Shown here in pieces: positions 10,296 through 19,294 of a stretch of DNA of 64,000 nucleotides; position 1 is the first letter of the stretch; every line of letters starts with the position of its first letter. The stretch spans positions 5,127,501-5,191,500 of the forward strand of contig JAPYXD010000250.1 in assembly GCA_030998225.1 (NCBI GenBank), in the 5' to 3' direction. Made by a program: the position numbers and the translations under genes. The notes under the pieces were generated by a model. The model was not told where the DNA came from, ran no database searches, and saw nothing but the letters and a program-made list of their open reading frames with translations. This DNA is from Diplolepis rosae. Lineage: Eukaryota > Arthropoda > Insecta > Hymenoptera > Diplolepididae.

Positions 10296-11980
10296 ATCGA
10301 GAACCACTGGCATCCACTTCTAACGATCATACAACAACAACAATAAATATTTCAAAGTCCACTTCAATTCCATCAATTATAATATCAACGGAAGGTCTAA
10401 AAAATCCAACACACATGATGATTGATACTGGTGCTGCTCGAAATTTAATTAAACAAAAGGTTCTCAACCCTGAACTACCCATAAATAGCCAAAACGTATT
10501 GAAACTTACAGGAATTAATGATTTACCACTTTACACGTTAGGACAGGTAAAAATAAACATTTTTGGTTATCCAACGATATTTAACATTATTCCCAATGAA
10601 GTCCCAGTAGAAGAAGATGGAGTATTAGGATCAGAATTTTTTCAAGATAATAGTGTGAATATAAACTATACTTCAAAATGCTTAGAAATTGAGAACCACT
10701 GTTACCCTTTTAAATCTGCCAATACATTTACTATTCCAGCTCGAACAGTTACAACATTTTATGTTAATATAAAAAATACAGAAAAGAGTGAAGGGTATGT
10801 ACCTCGATTACATATCCAAGATGGCGTCTACGTAGGTGACGCAGTTGTAAAAAATCACAGAGGAAAAGCTTATTTAAAATTTGCAAACACAAATGAAATC
10901 CCAATTACATTATCCGTCCCATTAGTTAATTTAGAAGACTTTGAAGAACAAGAATGCTATAAACAAATTGAAAATTTAATTAATTTCAAACAAACAAATA
11001 ACGAAGATTTATCAAGTAAAATATTAAATAACTTTTTAAAAACTGACAATTCTCTAATTAACTCATGCAAATTTTATAATGTAACAGACGAAGACAGAGT
11101 AGAATGTATTAAAAAACTTCTTCGATTAGACCATTTAAATCAAGATGAATATGAACATGTAGAAAAATTAATTAAAAATAATGCAGACAGATTTCAAATC
11201 CCAGGAGAACCACTTGAAGCTACTAATGTATTACAACATTCAATTCCAACTGTAGATGACGCTCCAATTTTTTCAAGACAATATAGATTTCCCCCAGTTC
11301 ACAAGGAAGAAATTACAAGACAAGTCGATGAATTATTAAAAAATAAAATAATCAAGCCCTCACAATCACCATATAACACTCCAGTATGGATAGTTCCTAA
11401 AAAACCTGATTCTCAAGGAAAAACAAAATGGAGAATGGTTCTTGATTTTCGTAAATTAAATGAAAAAACAATTGGCGATTCGTATCCTTTACCTAATATA
11501 AACGATATACTTGATTCTCTAGGATCAGCAAAATATTTTTCAGTGTTTGATTTAGCTACCGGTTTTCACCATATAAAAATGGATCCAAAAGACTCGCATA
11601 AAACCGCGTTTTCTACACCTCACGGTCATTACGAATTCGATAGAATGCCTTTCGGTTTAAAAACTGCACCTGCCACATTTCAAAGATTAATGGATTTAAC
11701 ATTAACTGGATTAATAGGAACGGAACTTTTTGTATATCTCGATGACATAGTTATATATGCAAATACTCTAGAAGAGCACGAAATTAAATTTAACAATTTA
11801 GCAGAAAGACTTAGAAAAGCAAATCTTCACTTACAACCAGACAAATGCGAATTTTTACGACCTGAAGTAGGATATTTAGGTCATATAATTGATAAAAATG
11901 GAGTACGTCCAGATCCAAAGAAAGATAATAGAAAAACTTCCCAGTCCCAAAAACACAGAAAAATGTTAAACAATTTTTAG
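10244..11980 (+). CDS. pol: Pol, protease and reverse transcriptase part
   Basis: The frame is open from 10244, overlapping the gag end in -1 register, so frameshifting is the expected way in; the first Met is at 10415. The aspartic protease motif is MIDTGAARNLI at the start. The RT follows: WRMVLDFRKLN, DLATGFHHIKM, the FGLKTAPATFQRLMD block, and the catalytic YLDDIVIY (residues 441-448 counted from 10415). The frame is lost near 11925, just before the conserved FLGLAGYYRRF connection block, which resumes in another frame at 11932. The break is a small indel and would truncate the enzyme unless it is an assembly error. Confidence 0.92.
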   Translation, partial: SGKLQSSPQHGCTEESINREPLASTSNDHTTTTINISKSTSIPSIIISTEGLKNPTHMMIDTGAARNLIKQKVLNPELPINSQNVLKLTGINDLPLYTLGQVKINIFGYPTIFNIIPNEVPVEEDGVLGSEFFQDNSVNINYTSKCLEIENHCYPFKSANTFTIPARTVTTFYVNIKNTEKSEGYVPRLHIQDGVYVGDAVVKNHRGKAYLKFANTNEIPITLSVPLVNLEDFEEQECYKQIENLINFKQTNNEDLSSKILNNFLKTDNSLINSCKFYNVTDEDRVECIKKLLRLDHLNQDEYEHVEKLIKNNADRFQIPGEPLEATNVLQHSIPTVDDAPIFSRQYRFPPVHKEEITRQVDELLKNKIIKPSQSPYNTPVWIVPKKPDSQGKTKWRMVLDFRKLNEKTIGDSYPLPNINDILDSLGSAKYFSVFDLATGFHHIKMDPKDSHKTAFSTPHGHYEFDRMPFGLKTAPATFQRLMDLTLTGLIGTELFVYLDDIVIYANTLEEHEIKFNNLAERLRKANLHLQPDKCEFLRPEVGYLGHIIDKNGVRPDPKKDNRKTSQSQKHRKMLNNF

Positions 11981-12657
11981 GCTTAGCAGGATATTATAGA
12001 CGATTTATTGATGGATTTTCAAAAATTGCAAGTCCTTTAAATCAACTTCTGAAAAAAGATACACCTTTTAATTGGACAGAAAAACAACAAGCAGCTTTCG
12101 AAATTTTAAAAGCAAAATTATGTGAAGAACCACTTTTACAACGACCTGATTTTTCTCAACCTTTTATACTCACAACAGATGCCTCAGGATTTGCAATAGG
12201 AGGTATTTTATCACAAGGTAAAATAGGTAAAGATAAGCCAATAGCATATGCTTCACGTAGTCTAAGTGATACTGAGAAAAAATATGATACATATGAGAAA
12301 GAAGCTCTTGCTATAATATTTTGTGTAACTCATTTTCGTCCTTATTTGTATGGGAGAAAATTTACTTTAGTGACTGATCACAAACCTCTAGTTTGGTTTC
12401 AAAATTCTAAAGACCCTTGTTCACGAGTTTCACGTTGGAGACTGAAACTCGCAGAATATGATTTTGATGTAATTTACAAAGCAGGAAAAATGAATGTAAA
12501 TGCAGACGCTCTCTCAAGAAACCCTATTGATGATAACAAAGAGAAATCAAGATATTTACAAGTTGACGCCAATGATACTTTTATGACTTCTCAAGAAAAA
12601 ATGTTTTCCAAGAAAACTTTTACAAGAAAAAGCAAAAAAACTCTAAAAACGAGGTAA
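11932..12657 (+). CDS. pol: Pol, RT connection and RNase H part
   Basis: A continuation of pol in a different frame: VKQFLGLAGYYRRF (RT thumb/connection), then RNase H with LTTDASGFAIGG, the KKYDTYEKEALAIIF helix and FTLVTDHKPLVWF, ending with NADALSRNP. The domain removes RNA from the RNA-DNA hybrid. The frame ends at 12657, shortly after an A7 run (12634-12640) where reading must move to the next frame. That could be slippage or a homopolymer indel. Confidence 0.9.
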   Translation, partial: KNFPVPKTQKNVKQFLGLAGYYRRFIDGFSKIASPLNQLLKKDTPFNWTEKQQAAFEILKAKLCEEPLLQRPDFSQPFILTTDASGFAIGGILSQGKIGKDKPIAYASRSLSDTEKKYDTYEKEALAIIFCVTHFRPYLYGRKFTLVTDHKPLVWFQNSKDPCSRVSRWRLKLAEYDFDVIYKAGKMNVNADALSRNPIDDNKEKSRYLQVDANDTFMTSQEKMFSKKTFTRKSKKTLKTR

Positions 12658-14822
12658 GACCTTCAAAACGAAGAAACTTGAATCCAGAAATCGTACCAGG
12701 CGACGTACATAATTTTAGCGAAATTCCGGAAGCCCAAATATTAAATATTGACTCAAAAATTCCAGAATATTTTCCGGAATTCCTTAGTGAAGAATCACTC
12801 GGTGAGATTGGTAAGAATATTTTAAAATACACAAATTTATTCAAAAATATGGCTTCAAGACTTATTTTTATGACAATATTTTTACTAAGTCCAATGTTTT
12901 CCAAAAAATACGAAAATTTATCATGGAAAACTATTACTACAAGAGCTCAAAAGAGAATAGAGCAAGAAAAAGCAAAAAATTTGAATCGAAACGAAACTCA
13001 AGAAAAATTAGACGAAAATTTTTCTTCTAAACCTCTTATGAAAAAACCACGAGGTAGGCCAAGAAAAAATCTACTTACAAATTTGAAAAATATTCCCTCT
13101 CAAACAAAAAGAAAGAGAGGTAGGCCAAGAAAACAAATGTTTGAAAACGAATTACCAGAAATAAATGTGCAAAAGGGAAGCCGAACAAAAGTAGAATCAG
13201 ATTCCGACTCTGATCCTGATTATTTAGATTATTTGAAACAAACTCAAGCCAAAAATAAAAAAAAGAAGAATGCCAAGAAGCCAAAAAATATTAATGAATT
13301 TGAAAGTGAAGAAAGTGAGAATTATTTTTCAACCTCAGAAGATGAAATCAACGACATTGAAACCTCACACGAAGGAAATGATGGAGAAAATTATGAAGAA
13401 AATTGGGAAGAGAATTTTGAAGATGATCTTGAAGACGATTTTGAAAAGAATTTCGAACAGAATTTTGAAGAAAATTTTGAAGACAATCTTGAGGAAAATT
13501 TTGATGAGAAGTTTGAAGAAAACCAAGAAGAAAAATTGGAAGAAGAATTTGAAGAGCCTTATTTTGAAGAAAATTTGAGATTAAACCGAAGATCTCAAAT
13601 AAATTGTGAAAAAATCGATAAAGATCATGATAATTATAATCGTCCACCCCCAGAACCTCCTCCTATAAACTCTCAAACAGAAAAAAAAAAAAAAAAGAAA
13701 AATTTAGTTGAATGTCGCGATCAATTAACTATGCGAAAAGATAATTATGCATACTTTGTTACAACAAATGGAACTCCTCGCGACAACGGATCAAAAATTT
13801 TAGAAAAACGTGAAACTTTACCAAAATTTAAAAATTTACAAAAGGGGATAGCAAAAGAGATTAAAAAAGGAAACTACTACCACTTTGCACTTCCAATTGA
13901 AGAAGAAACTAAAGATAATTTATCTGAAACTTTAAATAATATAAAATTATCAATTCATTCATTACATGAATTATCTCAAAAATTTAAATTACGATCTATT
14001 AGTATATCAAAAACTTCCAGAATTAATCATATACCTTGGGAAGAAGTGAAATCAATTTTCGATTCAATTTTTTCAAATTCAACTACAAAAATTATAGTTT
14101 GCAATGGAATAACGCAATATCCAACAAAGGAACAACGAACTCATTTAATTGAAGAAGCTCACTCCTCAGCATTAGGAGGCCATAAAGGCGTTACAAAAAC
14201 TTATAGCCGAATTCGCCAAAAATTTTTTTGGGAAAATATGAAAGTAGACATTCAAAAATATATTCAAGGCTGTTTACAATGTCAACTGAAAAAATTAATC
14301 AGAGTCAAAACAAAAAACCCTATGGTAATCACTGACACACCCACTACTGCTTTTGAAAAAATATCAATGGACATTGTTGGTCCACTACCTGAAACAAAAT
14401 CTGGTAACTTATATATTCTAACGATACAAGATAATTTTACCAAATATTCTTTAGCAATACCTCTTCCTAATCACCAAGCTAGTACGATAGCAGATGCTTT
14501 CGTGAAAAAATTTATTTGCATATTTGGATCACCGAAAGGAGTACTTACTGACCAAGGCAGAGATTTTTTAAGTAATTTATTAAAAAGATTGGCAAAACGT
14601 TTTAGAATTAAACAATTTCGTACCACAGCATTTCACCCTCAATCAAACGGGTCATTAGAACGTTCACATCATGTTTTAGGAGAATATCTCAAACAATTTG
14701 TTGCAAAAAATTCAGAATGGGATGATTGGCTTGAACTAGCAATGTTCTCATATAATACTAGTGTACATGAAGGCACAAAATGCACACCCTATGAATTGGT
14801 TTTTGGTAAAACTAGCTCGTGA
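12636..14822 (+). CDS. pol: Pol, AT-hook/acidic linker and integrase part
   Basis: Two AT-hook motifs (KPRGRPRK near 13044-13067 and KRGRPRK near 13113-13133) lie in a basic segment, followed by a Glu/Asp/Asn/Phe-rich repeat (about 13370-13575). This roughly 400-residue linker between RNase H and integrase is not standard for Ty3 pol. The integrase follows: an HHCC zinc domain (two His near 14160-14185, CLQC near 14275-14285), then catalytic SMDIVG, LTDQGRDF and NGSLERSH with 35 residues between the second Asp and the Glu (D,D35E). The frame ends at 14822 before the C-terminal domain. Confidence 0.9.
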   Translation, partial: KNSKNEVRPSKRRNLNPEIVPGDVHNFSEIPEAQILNIDSKIPEYFPEFLSEESLGEIGKNILKYTNLFKNMASRLIFMTIFLLSPMFSKKYENLSWKTITTRAQKRIEQEKAKNLNRNETQEKLDENFSSKPLMKKPRGRPRKNLLTNLKNIPSQTKRKRGRPRKQMFENELPEINVQKGSRTKVESDSDSDPDYLDYLKQTQAKNKKKKNAKKPKNINEFESEESENYFSTSEDEINDIETSHEGNDGENYEENWEENFEDDLEDDFEKNFEQNFEENFEDNLEENFDEKFEENQEEKLEEEFEEPYFEENLRLNRRSQINCEKIDKDHDNYNRPPPEPPPINSQTEKKKKKKNLVECRDQLTMRKDNYAYFVTTNGTPRDNGSKILEKRETLPKFKNLQKGIAKEIKKGNYYHFALPIEEETKDNLSETLNNIKLSIHSLHELSQKFKLRSISISKTSRINHIPWEEVKSIFDSIFSNSTTKIIVCNGITQYPTKEQRTHLIEEAHSSALGGHKGVTKTYSRIRQKFFWENMKVDIQKYIQGCLQCQLKKLIRVKTKNPMVITDTPTTAFEKISMDIVGPLPETKSGNLYILTIQDNFTKYSLAIPLPNHQASTIADAFVKKFICIFGSPKGVLTDQGRDFLSNLLKRLAKRFRIKQFRTTAFHPQSNGSLERSHHVLGEYLKQFVAKNSEWDDWLELAMFSYNTSVHEGTKCTPYELVFGKTSS

Positions 14823-15180
14823 ACCTTCCAGTGAACCTTTATCACAACAAGAAAAATTACAAACATATGACGATTATTTAATTAATTTCGTAACACAACT
14901 ACATGAAATGCGAACACAAGCAAGAGAAAATCTTATTTCAGCAAAAGAAAAATCGAAATTATATTATGACAAAAAAATAAGTCCTTTAGAAGTAAAAATT
15001 GGAGATTACGTGTTTTTATTAAAAGGAGGAAAAATTAAAAAACTTGACAGCCATTATACAGGGCCTTATGAAATATTGGAAGTGTTAGGAAAAGGGAATG
15101 TCAAAATAAGCTATAAAGGCAAACCTACTGTTGTCCACATTAATAGACTAAAACGCTCACATGTGCAAGTACAAAAGTAA
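14761..15180 (+). CDS. pol: Pol, integrase C-terminal domain (GPY/F)
   Basis: The last part of integrase in a new frame; reading shifts around 14800-14815, near T- and A-runs. It contains KIGDYVFLL and YTGPYEILEVLGKGNVKI, the GPY/F module found at the end of Ty3/gypsy integrases, ending in VVHINRLKR. This module helps strand transfer and target choice. Confidence 0.88.
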   Translation: MYMKAQNAHPMNWFLVKLAREPSSEPLSQQEKLQTYDDYLINFVTQLHEMRTQARENLISAKEKSKLYYDKKISPLEVKIGDYVFLLKGGKIKKLDSHYTGPYEILEVLGKGNVKISYKGKPTVVHINRLKRSHVQVQK

Positions 15181-15424
15181 ATAAATAAAAATAGAAACAA
15201 AATATCTGTACCTTAATTATAAAAAAAAATATATATATATATATTTATATATATATACATATACAACTTAAATAAGATATAGAAATTTTATTTTGTCGAT
15301 AAATAGTAAAAGTATAAAAAATAAAATTTTTTTTTTGGTTATGAAAATATATGTTTTATATATAAAATAAAAAATATATATAAAACAAAATAAAAATGAA
15401 TTTTCAGACATAACACATTATTCC
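15181..15424 (+). other. Spacer between pol and accessory region
   Basis: AT-rich, with TATATA runs at 15225-15265. No ORF. Ends in a candidate splice acceptor (TTCCAG, AG at 15425-15426) just before the CARD-like ORF. Confidence 0.6.
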
Positions 15425-15431
15425 AGATATA

Positions 15432-15713
15432 ATGGAACAAATTCATCGCAAACGCATAGATGATCTCATTGAAATAGTTCCCTGTTTTATCGACATGGTA
15501 GCTCTCTGGCCATACTTAATTCAAACTGGAATTTTTAAGAAAGACGACTGCAATATCCCCACATGGAACAGAAATCTAAACAATCCAGAAATAATAAAAG
15601 ACATTTTTTCAACAATCAAAACAAGAGGACCGGACGCATACAAAAATTTAATTCTCAGTTTACGGCTATCAAATCACATTGTCATAGCCGACATGTTGGA
15701 TATAATGAACTAG
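15432..15713 (+). CDS. CARD-like accessory protein
   Basis: 93 codons starting 6 nt after a candidate acceptor AG (15425-15426). The sequence has the layout of a single death-fold CARD: an N-terminal HRKRIDDLIEIVPCF helix, then LIQTGIF, and the signature TRGPDAYKNLILSL followed by HIVIADML. This matches the RGP-AY-LI pattern of insect initiator-caspase (Dronc-type) CARDs. CARDs pair with other CARDs in apoptosome assembly, so a free CARD could act as a decoy that blocks caspase activation (inference). Its end overlaps the upstream part of the glycoprotein frame. I know of no standard retroviral gene of this type. An alternative is a chance helical protein, but several signature positions agree. 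Confidence 0.72.
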   Translation: MEQIHRKRIDDLIEIVPCFIDMVALWPYLIQTGIFKKDDCNIPTWNRNLNNPEIIKDIFSTIKTRGPDAYKNLILSLRLSNHIVIADMLDIMN

Positions 15714-15828
15714 GAACGCAAAATACAAAAAGTAAATCAATAACTTCAAAAATATACATATTTAATGATAAAACATTTTCCTATTCTTATATTACAAAGC
15801 AAGCTGCTAATTGGAACCTCCTTTTTCC

Positions 15829-15830
15829 AG
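15829..15830 (+). promoter_or_regulatory. Candidate splice acceptor before glycoprotein
   Basis: CCTCCTTTTTCCAG ends at 15830, 2 nt before the likely glycoprotein ATG at 15833. Gypsy-type envelopes are made from spliced mRNA, so this is the expected position. Confidence 0.6.
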
Positions 15831-15832
15831 AG

Positions 15833-16072
15833 ATGGGATTACGAGGCTTCCTTTTGGCACTGCTCACTTGCAACTTCAACTATATAACAACAGTCTACGC
15901 CATCATAGGATTCGATTGCGGTTCAAATCAATCAAATATTACGACATTATCTTTACTAGAGGTAGGAGAATGTGATCTACCTCGATCTCAAGTACATGTT
16001 GAAAGAACTTATATACAACTTTTACAATTAACTGGATTTTCAAATACAAAATTAATACAATGCAAAAAATAG
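15833..16072 (+). CDS. env: Envelope glycoprotein 1 (chuvirus-like), N-terminal part
   Basis: ATG 15833 is chosen because a hydrophobic signal peptide (GLRGFLLALLTC) follows directly and a splice acceptor precedes it; the frame is open further upstream from 15563. The mature part begins FDCGSNQSNITTLSLL and resembles the ectodomain start of glycoproteins known from chuviruses and from arthropod LTR elements that captured them. The frame ends in an A6 run at about 16065 and continues in the next frame at 16060. Confidence 0.75.
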   Translation: MGLRGFLLALLTCNFNYITTVYAIIGFDCGSNQSNITTLSLLEVGECDLPRSQVHVERTYIQLLQLTGFSNTKLIQCKK

Positions 16073-17067
16073 AAATTCGACGCGCCATCTCTCATTGTGG
16101 TATGCATTCTCACAGTTCCATAGTAGCAAATGGCCACAGTGAATATATACATGATGTTACACGAGATCAATGTAATCAAATGCACACAATAGGAACATTT
16201 TTAGTAACCCCTTCTCTTCAGATATCAAAGTTAAAAGTAAATGAAACTTCATTTCATAGCGTTACTTTAGCAGGTTCTGTAACACCTAATGGAGACTGTA
16301 CTGGTACACAATTTTCTGACCCATACGGAACATGGAATAATGTCGTAGTCCAAGCAATATTCAAAATAACTTTACAAGAACATTACGCGACTATTCATTT
16401 AAATTCAAATAAAATTCAATTAGGATCTGGAATAATATGCACACTTTCAGACACATTCTGTACTGACGTAGAATATGGACAAACATTCTGGGATACATTA
16501 CCTAATGACGTATGTAATTTTAACAAATATGAAATTATTTATGAAGGACCAGCAAATAAGACCTATGACAACACGACAGACAATTCTGAAACCTTTTATT
16601 CTTTAACGACTGAGGATATAACTTTCGTACTAGCTGAAAAAACAAGAAAACCAGTTTGCAGTTACGTTTTAATACAAACCGAACATCCAAAATTATTAAT
16701 TTTTGAAACCAGACCTGGGAATTCATTTTTAGAAAATAAACATTTAGAAGTTCAAAATATGGACATTTTCACATACGTCAATTCTAAATTTATATATGTA
16801 GAACGACACATACGCACTGAAGTAAATAGACTTTATCACGATGTTCTTACTCAACGATGCATACTTGAACAGCAAGTTTTTAGAAATACATTAACCTTAG
16901 CAACCCAATCACCAGACGAATTTGCATATCATTTAATGAAAGGCCCAGGATATATGTCAGTAATTGCAGGAGAAGTAGTACATATCGTAAAATGTATACC
17001 GGTTGAAGTAAAATATCGCAAAACTGAAGAATGTTATCTACAACTACCAATATTTAGAGGAAATTAA
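16060..17067 (+). CDS. env: Envelope glycoprotein 1, central ectodomain
   Basis: 335 codons, cysteine-rich (e.g. HCGMHSHSS, CTGTQFSDPYGTW, GIICTLSDTFC, DVCNFNKYEI), with NxS/T sites. These blocks match the conserved ectodomain of the chuvirus-type glycoprotein family, whose members are thought to be class III-like fusion proteins. The frame is interrupted at 17067 by a one-base change and continues to 17864. The real reading frame enters from 15833-16072; the Met at 16060 is not a likely start. Confidence 0.78.
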   Translation: MQKIEIRRAISHCGMHSHSSIVANGHSEYIHDVTRDQCNQMHTIGTFLVTPSLQISKLKVNETSFHSVTLAGSVTPNGDCTGTQFSDPYGTWNNVVVQAIFKITLQEHYATIHLNSNKIQLGSGIICTLSDTFCTDVEYGQTFWDTLPNDVCNFNKYEIIYEGPANKTYDNTTDNSETFYSLTTEDITFVLAEKTRKPVCSYVLIQTEHPKLLIFETRPGNSFLENKHLEVQNMDIFTYVNSKFIYVERHIRTEVNRLYHDVLTQRCILEQQVFRNTLTLATQSPDEFAYHLMKGPGYMSVIAGEVVHIVKCIPVEVKYRKTEECYLQLPIFRGN

Positions 17068-17864
17068 TCCTTTTCCTTTCTCCACGAACTCATATATTAA
17101 CAAAATCAGGTATCCAAACAAATTGCAATTCTTTCCTTCCACCAATGTACCTTTTTGGAGAAACCTGGTACAAATTACTTCCAAACCCTGTCGAATCCAT
17201 AGCACCAACTATAGTTAAACCTCTCACAAAAGCAACCTGGAAATACACAAATCCTTCATCCTTAGCAACAAGTGGCATTTATTCTCAATCTGATCTTGAT
17301 AAACTGCGAGATCATATTATGTTTCCAGCAGAAAAACCAATGATTCTAAATTCTTTAGCTAGAGAAATAACAGGACATCCAACTATTAATCAAGGAATAT
17401 CATTAACGAATTTATTTAATGAAGATGTAATTGATAAAATTGCTGAATCCGCATGGGGTAGATTTTGGACAATTTTTACAAGTTTTGGAACTACTAGTGC
17501 AGGCCTAATTGGATTAATAATAATAATTAGAGGGATTAAATTGATAGCTGATACCATTATTCATGGATATGCGCTACACAGATTATTTGGATGGTCTCTC
17601 CATCTACTAGGCGCCTTCTGGGATTCGGTCACTAACCTCTTATTACACTTAGGTACCCATCGACCTTCTGGACCTCCTGCTGAGAGTCATCAAGAACTGC
17701 TAACAGCTTCAGCACCACAAAGCTCGAAAGAGGCACCTAAAAGTCCATCGTATTACGCAAACACTACTTCAGGTAAAGATCACAATAATACAAACACAAC
17801 TCTTTATCCTCACTCTGAATTAAAAGAAGAACTTAATAGAACCCACTACTCTATCCAAATCTAA
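17067..17864 (+). CDS. env: Envelope glycoprotein 1, membrane-proximal and tail part
   Basis: The frame is open from about 17067, with the first Met at 17145. It contains the SLATSGIYSQSDLDKLRDHI block typical of the family before the membrane, a hydrophobic segment (AGLIGLIIIIRGIKLIADTII, split around 17495-17560) and a second weaker one (GWSLHLLGAFW). A polar cytoplasmic tail of about 75 residues follows. Confidence 0.75.
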   Translation: MLFLSPRTHILTKSGIQTNCNSFLPPMYLFGETWYKLLPNPVESIAPTIVKPLTKATWKYTNPSSLATSGIYSQSDLDKLRDHIMFPAEKPMILNSLAREITGHPTINQGISLTNLFNEDVIDKIAESAWGRFWTIFTSFGTTSAGLIGLIIIIRGIKLIADTIIHGYALHRLFGWSLHLLGAFWDSVTNLLLHLGTHRPSGPPAESHQELLTASAPQSSKEAPKSPSYYANTTSGKDHNNTNTTLYPHSELKEELNRTHYSIQI

Positions 17865-17874
17865 CATCTTCAGA

Positions 17875-18612
17875 ATGTCGCATGTTCCTTTTACAACCTT
17901 ACTAAACAAAATTATTCAACAAAGAGGAGATCCACTCCTGATTTATGAGATACTCATTGAACAAACCAATAATAATGAATGTCTATTTCACGTTAATTTA
18001 CAATATAAAAATTTTATAATAATGAATAGTGGCAAAGATAAAGAAAATGTAAAGCAAAAGGTAGCACAAAATTTATATAATGCCTTAATTAATGAATCAA
18101 AGGAAACAAATCAAAACGTCCAACCAAACTCTATTAGTAAAAATTGCAAAAAATTAAACGAAATTTGCACTGAAAATAAATTTGAGTATCCAAAATATAC
18201 AGTATTACGAATAAAAACCTCATCAAAAGACTCAACATACATAGCGATTTGTTTCATTAATAACATTAAACAAATAGGAATAGCAAACTCAATAAAAACA
18301 GCTAAGGATTTTGCTGCCATAAAAGTTATTAATTCTCTTTCGCATAAAGACGAGAAATGTGAACTACGTTTGATAAACTCGCTAGAACATTTGCATGTAA
18401 CAATTCAAGAATCATCTATAAACGATCCAAAACCTTCAACGAGTAGCCAAATAACAAAACCTATTACTTCAAATAACTATCGTGATAAAAATACAAATTC
18501 ATATAAAATGAAAACAAATAATAATCATACTGCATCATCTTTCTCTACGAAAAGCTTTAAAAAATGTTTTAAATGCGGATATAGACCTCCCAACCAGTAC
18601 AATAAATTCTAA
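17875..18612 (+). CDS. Accessory protein with two dsRNA-binding domains
   Basis: 245 codons. The ATG lies 1 nt after a candidate acceptor (CTTCAG, AG 17872-17873) and 10 nt after the glycoprotein stop. Residues about 6-72 and 90-155 each show the dsRBD alpha-beta-beta-beta-alpha pattern: YPKYTVLRI strand, then a C-terminal helix with Lys and Ala positions (VKQKVAQNLYNALI; TAKDFAAIKVINSL). The end carries CFKCG, the start of a zinc knuckle that is cut by the stop. dsRBD proteins bind A-form RNA without sequence preference, and many insect viruses use them to block Dicer/Argonaute silencing. That role here is an inference. Confidence 0.72.
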   Translation: MSHVPFTTLLNKIIQQRGDPLLIYEILIEQTNNNECLFHVNLQYKNFIIMNSGKDKENVKQKVAQNLYNALINESKETNQNVQPNSISKNCKKLNEICTENKFEYPKYTVLRIKTSSKDSTYIAICFINNIKQIGIANSIKTAKDFAAIKVINSLSHKDEKCELRLINSLEHLHVTIQESSINDPKPSTSSQITKPITSNNYRDKNTNSYKMKTNNNHTASSFSTKSFKKCFKCGYRPPNQYNKF

Positions 18613-18649
18613 TATAAACATTCCATACCGATTCAGGAAATCAACTGCA

Positions 18650-18970
18650 ATGGAGCATTACTACGACGAGCATAAACACTTACCAAGTTACCCAAAAAAG
18701 AAATACAGAACAGACTCCATGGGATTTTTAAATCATGTAGAAATTTTAAGAAACTTCACGATAAAATATGGACTGCCGTTACCGCAATATACAGTCTATC
18801 CTGATCCGAATTCGAAAACAAACTCATTTTTTCTCGCACAAATTAATATAAATGAACATTTCGTTATACAAGCCGGCCCTACTAGTGAATTAGCAGAAAA
18901 TAGAGCAGCTTTAAAATTATTATTACTACTAATAAGATCATATGATCTCTGCGACGAAAAAATTTTATAA
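18650..18970 (+). CDS. Accessory protein with dsRNA-binding domain (2)
   Basis: 106 codons; a candidate acceptor GATTCAG lies about 15 nt upstream of the ATG. Residues about 24-97 form a dsRBD: GFLNHVEILRNFTIKYG helix, LPQYTVYPDP strand, then SELAENRAALKLLLLL helix. The protein ends shortly after the domain, but the next frame (18942-19235) adds a zinc knuckle. The original product was therefore probably dsRBD plus knuckle, like the gene at 22758. Confidence 0.72.
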   Translation: MEHYYDEHKHLPSYPKKKYRTDSMGFLNHVEILRNFTIKYGLPLPQYTVYPDPNSKTNSFFLAQININEHFVIQAGPTSELAENRAALKLLLLLIRSYDLCDEKIL

Positions 18971-19235
18971 TAATGATGATAAAAAAAGGCAAAAAACCAA
19001 AAATCAAAGTATTCAAACCGATCCAAGACCAAAATTAATACCTTGGGAAAATTCCTGTAGATTTTGTAACACTCAAATGCATGCTACAAAAGAGTGCCGT
19101 AGACGAAATATTTTTAAAGTAGACAAATCAACCCAATTTCCCCCTCCAGTTCCACCAAGAAACTCCTCAACATTTAGTAGACTTTTTTCCCCTTTTCTCC
19201 AAAAAACTTCTAGACCTAAATCCAACCATATGTAA
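18942..19235 (+). CDS. Zinc-knuckle continuation of dsRBD protein 2
   Basis: 97 codons overlapping the end of the preceding ORF by 29 nt. It contains a CCHC knuckle CRFCNTQMHATKEC (19056-19097; CX2CX4HX4C), flanked by basic residues and a proline-rich tail. The overlap lies in a run of A (about 18957-18963), which suits a one-base frame change rather than a separate gene. Confidence 0.6.
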   Translation: MISATKKFYNNDDKKRQKTKNQSIQTDPRPKLIPWENSCRFCNTQMHATKECRRRNIFKVDKSTQFPPPVPPRNSSTFSRLFSPFLQKTSRPKSNHM

Positions 19236-19276
19236 ACATCCTATTTTATCCAATATTAATCCTACTTTTCTTTTTC

Positions 19277-19278
19277 AG
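19277..19278 (+). promoter_or_regulatory. Candidate splice acceptor before envelope 2
   Basis: CCTACTTTTCTTTTTCAG is the best pyrimidine tract and AG in the 3' region, 16 nt before the ATG at 19295. Confidence 0.65.
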
Positions 19279-19294
19279 CCTTCCGAGAAGCCTA

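Noticed and set aside
13075..13647. ORFs on both strands over the pol linker
   Set aside because: They are shadows of the acidic/basic repeat in the pol frame.
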